Below are positions 46,957 through 57,122 of a stretch of 64,000 bases of DNA, piece by piece. This stretch comes from Chamaecrista fasciculata (lineage: Eukaryota; Streptophyta; Magnoliopsida; Fabales; Fabaceae): NCBI GenBank assembly GCA_003254925.1, contig QANZ01013408.1, forward strand, positions 235,568-299,567. Direction: 5' to 3'. Each line of letters opens with the position of its first letter. The first letter of the stretch is position 1. The position numbers and the translations under genes were made by a program. The notes below the pieces were generated by a model. The model was not told where the DNA came from. It was given only the letters and a program-made list of their open reading frames with translations, and did no database searches.

Positions 46957-47735
46957 TCAATCCTACTAATTAATTAACTTTAATTTTTTCACCTGCTAGG
47001 CCTCAAGATTCCACTGACATCTTTAAGGATATTCAAGTGCTTCTTTCTGCTTGAAAGAATATGGAGATGATTCAAGAAGCTCTGGGAAAGCAAAGAATTG
47101 AAAATCTTTTAAAATAAACTTGATATATATATAGTAATTTTGACTTATCAATGGTTTAAAAAAAAGGAAAAATGAAAAACCTCTAGTGTGTTAACAATGA
47201 AGTTGAAGAATGTAGGCACTGCTCTACTTCCCACATGAGCTGCTTCAGCTTCAACATTTAGATGCTCAAACCGAACTTCAATGGTTGGAATCTGAATCCC
47301 AACTCTACAATGAAAGAAAACATCAACCAGAAGAATTAATTAGTGTAATATTAATATATAAATAATAATGTGAAGAAATGGATTATTAATTAGTACAACT
47401 ATTAATTCTTACCTATCAATTCTTTCCCTTAGCTTCAACAAGAACTTCTCATTGTCTTCTTCAGCCACTCTCACCAATCTCTCAAGCAATCTCTTTCTGT
47501 CTTGAAATCCAATATCAGAGACATCAACCTCACAAACCTCACCATGTGATGTGGCCAACAAGCCTTTTTTCAAACGAATGTAAGAAGGAAGCTTCTCAAT
47601 TGCAGCCCATTTCAGAGCCTCTTCATCATCTTCTTCTTCTTCTTTGTGTGAAGACCTTGAGAAAACGTCCATGGTGGCTTTGCTCCTCCATATGGAAGAG
47701 CTACTAGCTTTATGTTGCAAATCAGAACTCTCCAT
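32789..47735 (-). CDS. PDR-type ABCG transporter, gene B (pleiotropic drug resistance 1-like)
   Basis: Plasma-membrane ABC exporter of the same group as gene A. 24 exons, transcript order: 47735-47413, 47304-47181, 47081-46993, 46707-46623, 46495-46336, 46162-46086, 45989-45933, 44780-44690, 43554-43253, 41432-41151, 40594-40278, 39792-39632, 39490-39387, 38117-37961, 37853-37761, 37663-37527, 36875-36543, 35993-35703, 35581-35498, 35387-35254, 34759-34532, 34151-33980, 33817-33563, 33049-32789. They give 1438 aa with no stop. Walker A motifs are at 185-193 and 885-893; the NBD1 signature is at 324-328; NBD2 has LSTEQRKRL and MDEPTSGLD. Despite about 15 kb of genomic length, every exon length matches gene C except in the N terminus, exon 7 and the TMD1-NBD2 linker. 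Introns are swollen by at least ten mobile elements. The acceptor of exon 15 (AGCAG or 3 nt earlier) is the least certain junction. Confidence 0.92.
33127..33526. mobile_element. Foldback MITE, family C, copy 3 (gene B last intron)
   Basis: 400 bp from GGCCAAAGTGTAAGTTTGG to CACTTTGACC. Flanks TTGATTGTT and TATATTGTT match at 7 of 9. It fills most of the 513-bp intron, ending 36 bp from the splice acceptor-proximal exon edge at 33563. Confidence 0.7.
34252..34512. repeat. Foldback MITE-like element in gene B intron 21
   Basis: The left end GAGTAAACCTACTTTTCAGTCC pairs with right end GGACTGAAAAATAGGTTTTCTC. Arms carry TTTAGTCCCTGAA units. Related in style to 39976-40252 and 56510-56700. Confidence 0.55.
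35074..35250. mobile_element. ~177-bp hairpin MITE beside a splice donor (gene B intron 20)
   Basis: A near-complete palindrome: TTGGATCCTCTATAATACTC...AAAATGTCAG pairs with CTGACATTTTCTCTGACTAA...GAGGATCC. It ends 3 bp from the exon edge at 35254, so the splice donor (35253-35252) lies directly against the element. Not related to the TTTGGTCC families. Confidence 0.6.
36194..36357. repeat. Minisatellite, ~28-29 bp unit, about 5.8 copies (gene B intron 17)
   Basis: Repeats of GTCTGACTGTCAAACGAGAT followed by CAGAGT, each copy differing at several positions (GTCTAACTGTC, GTCTGACTGTC, GCTTGAGTGTC, GTCTGACTATC, TTCTGATATTG, GTCTAACAGTC). Intronic, so without effect on the protein. Confidence 0.7.
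37122..37514. mobile_element. Foldback MITE, family C, copy 4 (gene B intron 16)
   Basis: The right arm is typical (CCAAATTTGCAATCTGAGC, then TCAAAAGTGCACTTTG near 37513). The left end is eroded (begins around ATAGGCATTGTAAAACG). It ends only ~12 bp from the exon edge at 37527. Confidence 0.6.
38228..38564. mobile_element. Foldback MITE, family C, copy 5 (gene B intron 13)
   Basis: 337 bp from GGCCAAAAGTGCACTTTTAG to AATACACTTTGGCC. Flanks AAACTTCTT (38219-38227) and AAACTACTT (38565-38573) match at 8 of 9. Confidence 0.75.
39156..39317. mobile_element. 162-bp GC-rich hairpin MITE with 13-bp flanking repeats (gene B intron 13)
   Basis: The two halves pair strongly: GGATCCCCTGCAGTGGGAA and CACTGCAGGACC-type arms, with GTGTGAGAGAAGAG opposite CTCTTCTCTCACAC. 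The direct repeat ATAGTTTTGGAGC lies at 39143-39155 and 39318-39330. Much GC-richer than its intron. Confidence 0.65.
39976..40252. repeat. Foldback MITE-like element in gene B intron 11
   Basis: The ends GAGAAAACCTATTATTTGG and (inverted) CAAATAGTATATTTTC pair. Interior units are of the TTTGGTCCCTAAATT kind. Closely similar to 1979-2460. Confidence 0.55.
40702..41096. mobile_element. Foldback MITE, family C, copy 6, perfect 9-bp target duplication (gene B intron 10)
   Basis: 395 bp from GGCCAAACTGCAATTTTG to AAGTGCACTTTGGCT. Perfect flanking repeats AATATTAAA at 40693-40701 and 41097-41105. Only ~45 bp separate it from the exon edge at 41151. Confidence 0.8.
41727..42445 (-). mobile_element. 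SINE copy carrying ~500 bp of unrelated sequence (gene B intron 9)
   Basis: Read on the minus strand, head (AAGGAGTATAGTCAAGTG, GGACTTGTCTACCCTTAG) and tail (GGATTAGTCACTATTATTAAC, then a long A-tract at 41751-41727) match the short SINE at 61685-61877. Perfect 13-bp target duplication TCTCTCACAATTT lies at 41714-41726 and 42446-42458. Between about 41880 and 42375 is sequence absent from the short copy. It is open for 173 codons on the minus strand (42421-41900) and for 154 codons on the plus strand (41894-42358), neither with a domain I recognise. It lies in the intron in the same sense as gene B. Confidence 0.65.
42831..43210. mobile_element. Foldback MITE, family B, copy 2, perfect 9-bp target duplication (gene B intron 9)
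   Basis: 380 bp from AGGTAAATTACACTTTGG to CCAAAGTGTAATTTACCC. Perfect flanking repeats TTAATTAAA at 42822-42830 and 43211-43219. It ends ~43 bp from the exon edge at 43253. Confidence 0.8.
43601..44122. mobile_element. Foldback MITE, family A, copy 3 (gene B intron 8)
   Basis: 522 bp from GGTCAAATGGTCATTTTGG to CCAAAATGACCATTTGACC, with the same internal CGATGAATTTAGAGCTACG block as copies 1 and 2. Flanks TTACATTCTA and TTACATTTAT are similar, allowing one change. Confidence 0.75.
44494..44673 (+). mobile_element. tRNA-derived SINE with 15-bp target duplication abutting a splice donor
   Basis: A box TGGTCTAGTGG and B box GGTTCGATGCC within the first 75 bp, a body with no coding sense, and an A-tract. 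Target repeats AATTATCTTTCTTTA at 44479-44493 and 44674-44688. The second repeat ends inside the GT donor of exon 8 (exon edge 44690, donor 44689-44688), yet the donor is intact. The SINE is antisense to gene B. Confidence 0.8.
44781..45932. repeat. Long gene B intron 7 with (ATT)n and (TA)n microsatellites
   Basis: (ATT)n of about 14 units at 45024-45065 and (TA)n at about 45519-45550. The rest is AT-rich. No mobile-element boundary could be fixed. Confidence 0.5.
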
Positions 47736-48276
47736 TGATAATTGTTATTGCCAAATTAAAAGAGATAAAGAATGGTATACTACATATATATAAGTGAAAT
47801 TGAACAATTTTGAAGATGGAGGGGTTGGTGGTAGAGTCCAAGACTCCTACTTTTTGGGATTGAGATTTGGAAATTGAAAATAGTGACCCCTTTTGCTTAA
47901 TGACAATGAGGCCAAGACAATACAATGAGATAAGGGTTTGTCATAAAATTTGTGGACCATATGTGGCTAAATTTATGGGCATGCAATTATTTAATTACTG
48001 CATGAAAGATGAAACTCTGCATAACTCAACTGATTGAGAACCTCCTTGAAAAACTTATCAATAGGGAAAGTAGGAAGTAATAGCATTCAGGAATTATCTT
48101 TGTGTAATTTTTTATTTTAGAAGTTGTTACTTTTATACCATTGTTTAAATTAAAGTAGTTATTTTATAATTTGTTTTGTTTTAATTAATTTTAATTTCTT
48201 TAACTTGGCGTTCTTTGGAGGCTTCTAAAAGAATACTTTATGTACAATTTTTTTTAAAAAAAAGACTTTTAATTAA
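47736..48276. other. Promoter side of gene B: AT-rich spacer
   Basis: Lies between gene B's start and the 3' side of gene C. Only ~1.75 kb separates the two coding regions, and a family B MITE occupies 420 bp of it. No other gene seen. Confidence 0.5.
47785..47793 (-). promoter_or_regulatory. Possible TATA box of transporter gene B
   Basis: TTATATATATG on the minus strand, about 50 bp upstream of the ATG, implying a very short leader. Simple TA runs are common here, so this is weak. Confidence 0.3.
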
Positions 48277-48695
48277 GGGTAAATTACACTTCGGTACCCT
48301 GTGGTTTGACCCTATTTCACTTTGGTACCCTGTGGTTTGAAATCTGACACTTTGGTACCCTGTGGTATTCTCTATTAACACTTTGGTACCCTTGGGGAGC
48401 TATTTTGTAATTTTAACCATAATAAATTTTTCAAAAATTACATATTGACCCCAAAAATATTTCAAAAATTTAACCATAATATGTATTCAGGGACCTATTT
48501 ATAATTTTCTGAAATTTTTTGGGGTCAAAATGTAAATTTTGCAAAATTTATTATGGTTAAAATTACAAAATAGCTCTCAAGGGTACCAAAGTGTTAATGA
48601 AAAATACCACATGGTATCAAAGTGTCAGGTTTCAAACCACAAGGTATCAAAGTGAAATAAGGTCAAACTACAGGGTACTAAAGTGTAATTTACCC
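48277..48695. mobile_element. Foldback MITE, family B, copy 3, perfect 9-bp target duplication
   Basis: 419 bp from GGGTAAATTACACTTCGG to AAAGTGTAATTTACCC. Perfect flanking repeats TTTAATTAA at 48268-48276 and 48696-48704. It sits in the 5' flank of gene B, ~540 bp upstream of the ATG. Confidence 0.85.
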
Positions 48696-48704
48696 TTTAA
48701 TTAA

Positions 48705-49479
48705 AGTACTATTATTTTATGTTTGAATATTATAATATATAAATACTTTTTGAGTTATAGAAATTATTTGGATTTTGGACACAAAATGATCACAAACGTA
48801 CTTTCAAATTTCAATCAATAGAAGTGACAAAAAAAAAAAAAATATGACAAAAGCACTTTTCAAAAAATCATTTTGATAAATAGAAAAGAACTTTAAATAG
48901 ATTTTTAAGTGTTTGTTTAATTATCTCCACTATCAATCTATCATCATATATCATAGTATCTTAGATATTAAGGTTGAATATTGACGTTTGGTATCTCTTA
49001 ATCTCATCACATGACAACATCTGCTATAAAAAAAAAAATCACATGACAACATCTAAAATAACATGTGATCAAATCACATGGTTAGAAAAAATCAAATTAT
49101 CAATTTCACCCTTTTTGTTAATGGTTTTCATTTTAATTTTGTGCCAAATTTTACAACTTTTGTTTCCCGCTTTAGTTATAGGGTTGGGGTTTTTTTTATT
49201 AATTTTCTTTATTTTTCTCATATGCCCCCTCATAATTTTCTTTTTCTATTCAGGAGAATGTAAGCAAAACACCTTTCTATTGAAATATAATTTATACAAC
49301 AGGAAGAATAAGGATACATTTTCCTACAACATATAATCAATACTTTATTGTTGCATACTGAAACAAAAAGAAAAAAAAAACATTACAAACTACTCATCTA
49401 AGCCACTCTTTTTTTGCTTGTGGGTGATGTATACATAAATTTCATTTTCTTCTTCTAAGTTTACAGTATATCTACTATT
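48705..49479. other. AT-rich spacer and probable 3' untranslated region of gene C
   Basis: The 120-codon frame at 48974-49336 (+) is hydrophobic, T-rich spacer without recognisable features. The ~150 bp before 49480 probably hold gene C's 3' UTR. Confidence 0.45.
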
Positions 49480-52400
49480 CTATCTCCTTTGGAAATTGAA
49501 AATCTTCACTGAAACAGCAAAAATCAAAGCAAATAACACAGCAAAGGCAACAACAACAACAGCAACAACCCCTACAAAACTTTCTCTGAAACCAAAATGA
49601 TTCCTTAGATACTCTTTCACTGTCATCCCTGACTCCATTTCTGTTGTTACATCTCCAAACTGTGTTGCCAACAATCCATATAAGGTCCAAGCCACTGGAC
49701 ATATCCAGTAGTACCATCTCCACCAAATTGGAATTCTCTGTTTTCAACACCACCAAACAAAGACAAATTAAAAGGGTATGAAAATGTAATATCATATAAT
49801 GCAGGTGTGTCAAGAACCATGTTGGATTCATTAAATTTGTTCATGTTAGAGATACCAAAAGTCTCACATTGGAGAAATGAGAGAAAGTTCAAGCATATAT
49901 AATGGGGAGAATACTATATTTGATTGCTTTAGATATTTTGGTCAAATGACATCCTCCATGTTTAAGCTCAACAATACAAACTTGGACCAGGCAGGATCAT
50001 AAAAAATTTCGACAGTTCACATAATTACTTACCGGTCGCGGGATGATGAACCCCGAGAAGAGATTCCACAGGCCATAAAATGCAGCAGCAACAATTGCAG
50101 CAATGTGGTGATTAGGTGTGACAGCCACAGTCATCATGCCATAGAAAGTGAAGTATAGAAAGGTGAAGTACATGAAGAACAGATACCAAAAGAATTTCGC
50201 TGCAGTCCATTCAAATCCCATCATGGCATACACTATCACACCATAGGTTATAGCTTGAGCAAGAACATATGGTAGCTCTATTACAACCTGACACAACACA
50301 GAACATCATACTTTATATGGTTTCATTAAACTTAGAACCGAAATTGTATGTTTTTAAGGTTGTTGTTCTCATTGATTACCTGCGCAAGTGCATAGGGGAA
50401 GGCTGAGTACATCCCAGCTGCTCTTTCTCTATAGAAAACAGTTCTTTCAACTGCCACCACTGGCTGCACCGAAGAGGCATTCTGGATACCGAGGAAAAGC
50501 ACGGCGTTGTACATGGAACCCATAGCATTATACAGATCCTGTTGCCTCTTTCTGCAAGATTTTCAGAGAACGGGATTAAATTGCAAGTTCAGCATACATT
50601 GTCATGCAATTCAATCTAGTTTTACCCAAATATAGCTTACGTTTTGGATCCAAGGTTCCAGAATATTGTTCCAAACATCAAAGCTATGAATGTAGTGAAC
50701 CAGTATCTCACTGCAGTGTATGGTGGGTTTCTCCAATAAGACCAATGTTGCTTCCATAAGCAAGCCATGCATTGCATGAAGAATGGCTGTGCATATTGAG
50801 TTGGGAAATAAAGGTCCTTTGAACCAGGAGCTGGCTTGCTCAATTCTTCTATGAGTGCTTTGTTCCTCCTGCAATATTGTCATATACATGGTGGTTTCAG
50901 TACTGTCTTGTTTGATAAAAACAAAAAGACATCTAAAACAAGCCAACAAAGTTTGGTCAAATTGTAAACAGTTGGCTCATAACCAACAAGGTTGTGAGTT
51001 CAAATTCACTGCTAATGTGAAGGCCTATTGATGGACAATCTATGAGTACCTCTTTAAACGCTCTTTGAGCCTAGAGGCATAGCCTGACCCTGGTGAGCCC
51101 TTAGGACCCATCTAACCTAAACTTTTGGTTACCAAAAAAAAAAAGTCATAAATAGTGTGAAAGTAAGATGAGAACGTTGTTACCTATACAGTGAAGAATT
51201 TTTGTATAGATCAGCAAAGTCAACGCCTAAAGCCATTTCTTGTGCTTGTGTTGTTACTTCCAACATCCATGTTGCTGGGTTGTACCCATCTTTGATTTTA
51301 CTAACTCCTTCAATACTCTATATAGAAAGAAAAGGTTAGAAATATTGTAGTGATAGCAAGTTAGCATTTAGCAACAACTATCAAGAACAATAATTTTTTA
51401 GACACTAGTTCAATCAATGCAAGCTTGGGAGTTGGGACAACTCAAACCAAGAACAAGTATTAAGACATTTTACCTCAAAATACTTGATGAGGTGGCTAGA
51501 ATGACGACCTAGTGGCCCAGCGTATATTTCTTGTCCTCCTCGCTTCAACAATAGAAGCTAAAACCACATTTTTTGGTTTAACATGAATCATATTATTATC
51601 AAAGTAATTGGAGAAAGAAATTATGTGATGCACAATGTCTTTCTCGATTGTGGTTATTTCTCACCTCATCAAAAGCTTCAAAAATGTCAATGCTCGGTTG
51701 GTGGATTGTGCAGACGACAGTTCTTCCTGTGTCCACTGTGTTTCTGACAGTTCTCATAACAATTGCAGCAGCTCTTGCATCTAGCCCAGAAGTTGGCTCA
51801 TCCATGAAAATTATGGAAGGATTAGCTACTAATTCAACTGCTATAGTTAGCCTCTTGCGTTGTTCGGTAGACAGACCATTCACACCGGGCAAACCAACGA
51901 GTAAGTTCCTTTGTGGGTTCAGCTCCACCAACTCCATCACTTCCTCAACAAACATCTATAGCCATTTTCCAAAAACAAGAAGAAAAGATACAGTTTAAAA
52001 TCATGAAACTTTAATATGTTAGTACAGGTATCTCTTGTATGCCTCATTTTTCGGGTTTTTCTGTTAAGTACTAACCTTTCTGACTTCAGAATTAACATCA
52101 GGAGACAAACGAAGCCATGCTGAGTAAAGCAAAGATTCATAGACTGTGACATGAGGAGAGTGGATATCATTCTGCTCACAATAACCCGATATCCGAGCAA
52201 AAGTTTCTTGCTTTTTCGGGTATCCCGAGATTGTTATATTCCCTTCAATATATCCTCCAGTTTTCCTTCCAGCCAGCACATCCATCAAAGTTGTTTTTCC
52301 AGCTCCACTTACACCCATAAGAGCCGTGAGAACACCTGGCCTGAAAGCTCCACTAACACCTCTCAGAAGCACCAATTTGTCCTCAGCTACTCCTTGATTC

Positions 52401-55400
52401 TTCATTTCCTACAAATTAAGAGATCATCAGAGTTAGTGCTTTGTTTCACGCATGAAGCATGGTAGCATCCAACTATGTATTAATAAATATCTCACCTGAG
52501 GCATGTCAACTGAGTATACAATATCATCAAAGGTGATGGAATGCGGTTCAAAGGGAAGCACCATTCCTCTTTTCTTGTTTTGGCTAGAACCAGTCACACT
52601 ATCTGGCCTTATTGATCCGGACTTGGAAGGCACACTCTCTAGCTTATTATCAACCTGATTCTCTGTAAACACAATTGAAAAAACTTGTTCAAAACATGAA
52701 CTCTCAGTGATAATTAGCATAATAATATGAGAGGAAAAATGTATCACCAAGCATTGGTGCGTCACCTCTGCTTGTTAATTCAATGCCTTCTTGAGATTTT
52801 CCTTGAGGATCTTCGGATATCACGGCTTGCGGCTTCTCGAATGCTGCTCAATCATTTTGTGTGCATCAGTAATATAATAATATGAAGCATCACCACAAGA
52901 AGAATGTGAAAGTAACACATGGGAAGATAGATACTCACAGCTGAGGAAAGTGAGTGCTAGAGTGTAGGTGAGATTTAGTAGAAGTATAAATCCAAACAAT
53001 GCACCAACTCCTATCCAATACCAATATGCTTCTGTGAAGAACCCACGAGATTCTAGAACCTGAACTCCGAGTGTCTTAGTCGAACCCGAGAGATACTGTG
53101 ATTGCAGAGCAAATAAATTAGAAAAAGGAGAAGAAGAAAACTAAGAGAACTTAGGTTCATGAGACAAGAAATTACCTTATTCCAACTGTGTCCAAGGAAC
53201 TCATTGACCATTATGGCATTCTGGCCATACATTAAAGGTGAGATCCAGTAACCCCATATCCACCATTTCTTGATGTCCTCTGTTTTAAGGGGAAAATCCA
53301 TAGGAAGAAGAAGCAAGATGTCAAGTTCAAACTCAATAACATCAGGTTTAAAAAATCCTCTATATATGTGTGTGTATATATATATATATATATATGCATC
53401 CTTTAATCTATTACTCTACCTCTAGCCAAGATGAAGCCACCCAGTGTAAGAAGCGCAACTATTGCAAACGATCCAAATGTGTTAGCTATGATCATATTCC
53501 TACCCGTTGCTGCAATTGTTCGGAACAATCCAGAAGCCATTTGACCAAGAACTAATAGCAAAAGGCATTGCTTGAAAAACCTGCATAAAAATTAGTGAGT
53601 ACACACTATGAAAGATAAACTTGTTACATATTAGTCTTCTAGTCAAGTGACTCAAAATTCCAAAGTTATATGATAATTTTATCATAATTTATAGAGTAAA
53701 CAGAGATATTGGTCCCTAAAAGATACATGAGTTAACAACTCAATCCTTAAACGTCTAGTTTACACTCTTCAATGCTTGAAAGTCATGGAATTAATATTAT
53801 TTTAGTCCTTTTGTCCCTACAAGTTAATTCCTATAAAATATGCTTAAGGGACTAAACTGTATTGTTGGCACAACTTTAAAGACTATAGTGTGTAAACTAG
53901 ACTTTTAGGGGATTGAGTTATTAATTTGTGTATCTTCTTCCGAAGACCAAGTTGTATGCTTACTTGAATTTATATCAAAGTGGCTCAATTTTATTACCTG
54001 CCAGCATTTGGATCAAATCCAATAACATAGTAGGTGAGTCCAACCCAGACAATAACCTCGGCCAAGGTTACTGGGATTTTAAGGATCCAACTAGGAATAG
54101 CATAAGCCCATGCAGGATAGAAGAGGAGGTCTCGTTGCTTGTAAAACACGGAAAGCTTCCCAATAGTCATAGAAATATCAGCCATTCCATTGAAGAGTAA
54201 CATCACAATGGTGAAAAACAAAGCACCTATGTATATTCCTCCATTATCCACAGAATCTCGGTGCATCTTAGTTCGCAGGAACAATGTCATCGCTACCACC
54301 GCCATGATGGCAAGCTAATACCAATACAAGAAGCAAAATTAAACAAAGAATCACACTTCAGAATCATGTATGAAAAATGAAGAGAAGAAACTAATGCATA
54401 CTTGGGCTAGCTTGAAGACATAAACGAAAGAGTTCCTCTTCATGAGCAAATACTCTCTTGCAAAGTTAGCTCTCAATAACTCTGTCTTGCTAATACCGTA
54501 TTTTTCGGTTGTTAGCGCAGCCGGGTGGTTTTTTGTCTTGTCAAATGGAACTGCAAGCTCTTCTCCAAGTGCTCTACCCACATGGAATGATTGAAATGCC
54601 TCTGCGAATTCAGAAACTGTTACAAAACTGTACGGTTCATCTCGGCGTACCCAATACTGCTCTTGATCCTTTATTGAAGTCACCTACAAGAACCCACAAA
54701 GAACATGGATAGATACATAATTAAATATGATTCACAGATTCTGAAATCCTCATTTTCCAGAACTAACAAACTTACTTCTTGAAGAAAGTCAGCGACACCT
54801 TTTCTCTCTGGACACTTAAAACCCATGGACTCAAAAAAATCAAGGACATGTTCTCGCGGTCCTTGGTACACGATTTGGCCATCAGAGAGCAGGATTATGT
54901 CATCGAAAAGATCGTATGTCTCTGGTGCCGGTTGTAGCAAAGATATAAGTGCAGTTCCATCCGTAATGTGAACAATTTGCCTCAAACACTTGACAATTTG
55001 AAAGGTCGTGGAGCTGTCTAAGCCTGTGGAAATTTCATCCATGAACAATGCATTTGCTGGTCCAACCATCATCTCTCCTGTTGTGATTCATAAATATTTA
55101 CATCTCATCATTACAAACATACAATACAAAATCTGAATGAATACACAAGAAATGGCTTCCATTATCATGGGAGTTGAACCACTTTCTTTACCTGTAGTAA
55201 CACGCTTCCTTTGTCCACCAGAAATTCCACGTAACATGTCATTTCCCACCATAGTATCAGCACAAATTTCTAGTCCCAAAATCTGTGTATCATAGAGCAA
55301 ATAAGTACCTTGGTCCTAAAAATGCTATATTAATAAAAAATTAAGTCAAATTAGAAGAGTTGTTTATACTATATTACTATACCTTGAGTACATACTCTGT

Positions 55401-57081
55401 CCTCATTTGGTTTGCCTCTTCTTTTGATGCTGTTGCCTGTTATATCAGAATCCGACAATATCTCAGTAAAGAAGTGTAGAACACCCTGATTTTAATCAAT
55501 GTGTGTAGCTGAGAAGAAGAAAATCAGGCCTCTTTCAAACCACATTACTGAAGTTGGTCTCCGGAAGATATGAGTTGACAACTCAATTTTTAAAACTCCA
55601 GTTTACAAACTTTAGTCCTTGAAATTCATGGAGTTGGTATACTTTAGTCCCTCCAAGACATTATTTAGGGACCAAGTTTCAAAGACTGGAAGGACTAAAG
55701 TGTATTAACTCCACAAATTTTACGGCCTAAAGTAAGTAAACTGGACTTTCAGGATTAAGTAGTCAACTTCAATAATTTTCAAGGATCAACTTGAACGTTT
55801 ACTCTTAGCCTCTTACCAATACACTAAACACATGAACTTGAATCAAAATATATTTATATACACAATTTCCCTTTTTGTTTTCTTTTACCTTCATGTAAAT
55901 ATCAATATCTGGGTCAGGCTTAATATTTGCTGCAATCTCTCTTCTTGACAGTTCAGAAAGCAAGTCTGTAAGATAGCCAAAATAATACCTAGTCATGCTC
56001 TAATTTACATATAAACCCAATCTCATTCTCAATATCAGAAAATGAGTGATAAAGAAAGAAAGAAAAGAAGAAACAAACAGACAAAAAACAAAAAACAAAG
56101 GTGGTAGATAATGTAGAATATGACTAACCATAACGTGACCCCACTCCTTGGCACCTAGCAGAAAAAGACAAGGTTTCTCTTACAGTCATTTCTCCAATAT
56201 GAACATCATTTTGACTGATATATGCTGCAGTTCTTTGAGGCACAAACTCATTCATTTCATGCCCATTATAAGTCACTCTCCCAGTGACCTGGATTACACA
56301 AAAGAATTCACAAATCCAATATAAATTTCACCTTATTGAAACAGAAAGCAAAAAGGGTTAAATAGATGAAAAATAATTTCACCTCAAGAGCTGGGTCAAG
56401 TTTTCCTGCTAGAGCCAAAAGCAGTGTGGTTTTTCCAGAACTTGGAGGACCCAAAAGTAATGTCATCCTGAAAGGAGGGTCCCAAAAAAAAGTTAGAAAT
56501 TTTCAGAAAGAAATTTACTTTTTAGTCTTTAAATTGTTCCAAAATTAAAATTTAGTCCCTAAATTTCAGAAATATACTTTCAAATAGATGATTATTTTCA
56601 ACTATTTAGTTCTTAATTCCTATGAATAACATTTTAAGAACTGAATAATTATTAACTTTTGTAAATTCACATATCAAAAAATAGGTTTTCTGAGTTTCTC
56701 ACCTGCGAGGTTTCACAATTCCACTGACGTTTTTAAGGATATTGAGATGTCTCTTTCTGTTAGGAAGAATATGAAGCAAATTCCCAAGACTCTGAAACAC
56801 CAAGAGAGAATATTAAGATTATAGTCCAAACTCCAAAATATCCAAAACCCAGAAATAAAAATAAAAACTTTTTTTCTATTTCTGTTCTTACAAAAAAAAA
56901 AATCGTGAAGTATCTAACCTCTAATATATTAACAACAAAATTAGAGAAAGTAGGAACTGCTCTGCTTCCCACATAAGCCTCTGCTTCCACATTCAAATGC
57001 TCATACCGAACCTCAATTGATGGAACTTGAATCCCAACTCTATAATCATCCATAAAAAGAAAACCCAGAAAAAAAAATCAG

Positions 57082-57122
<41 letters not shown>

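Noticed and set aside
48974..49336. 120-codon hydrophobic frame as a membrane-protein gene
   Set aside because: T-rich spacer sequence naturally yields Phe/Leu/Ile-rich frames. Nothing else supports it.
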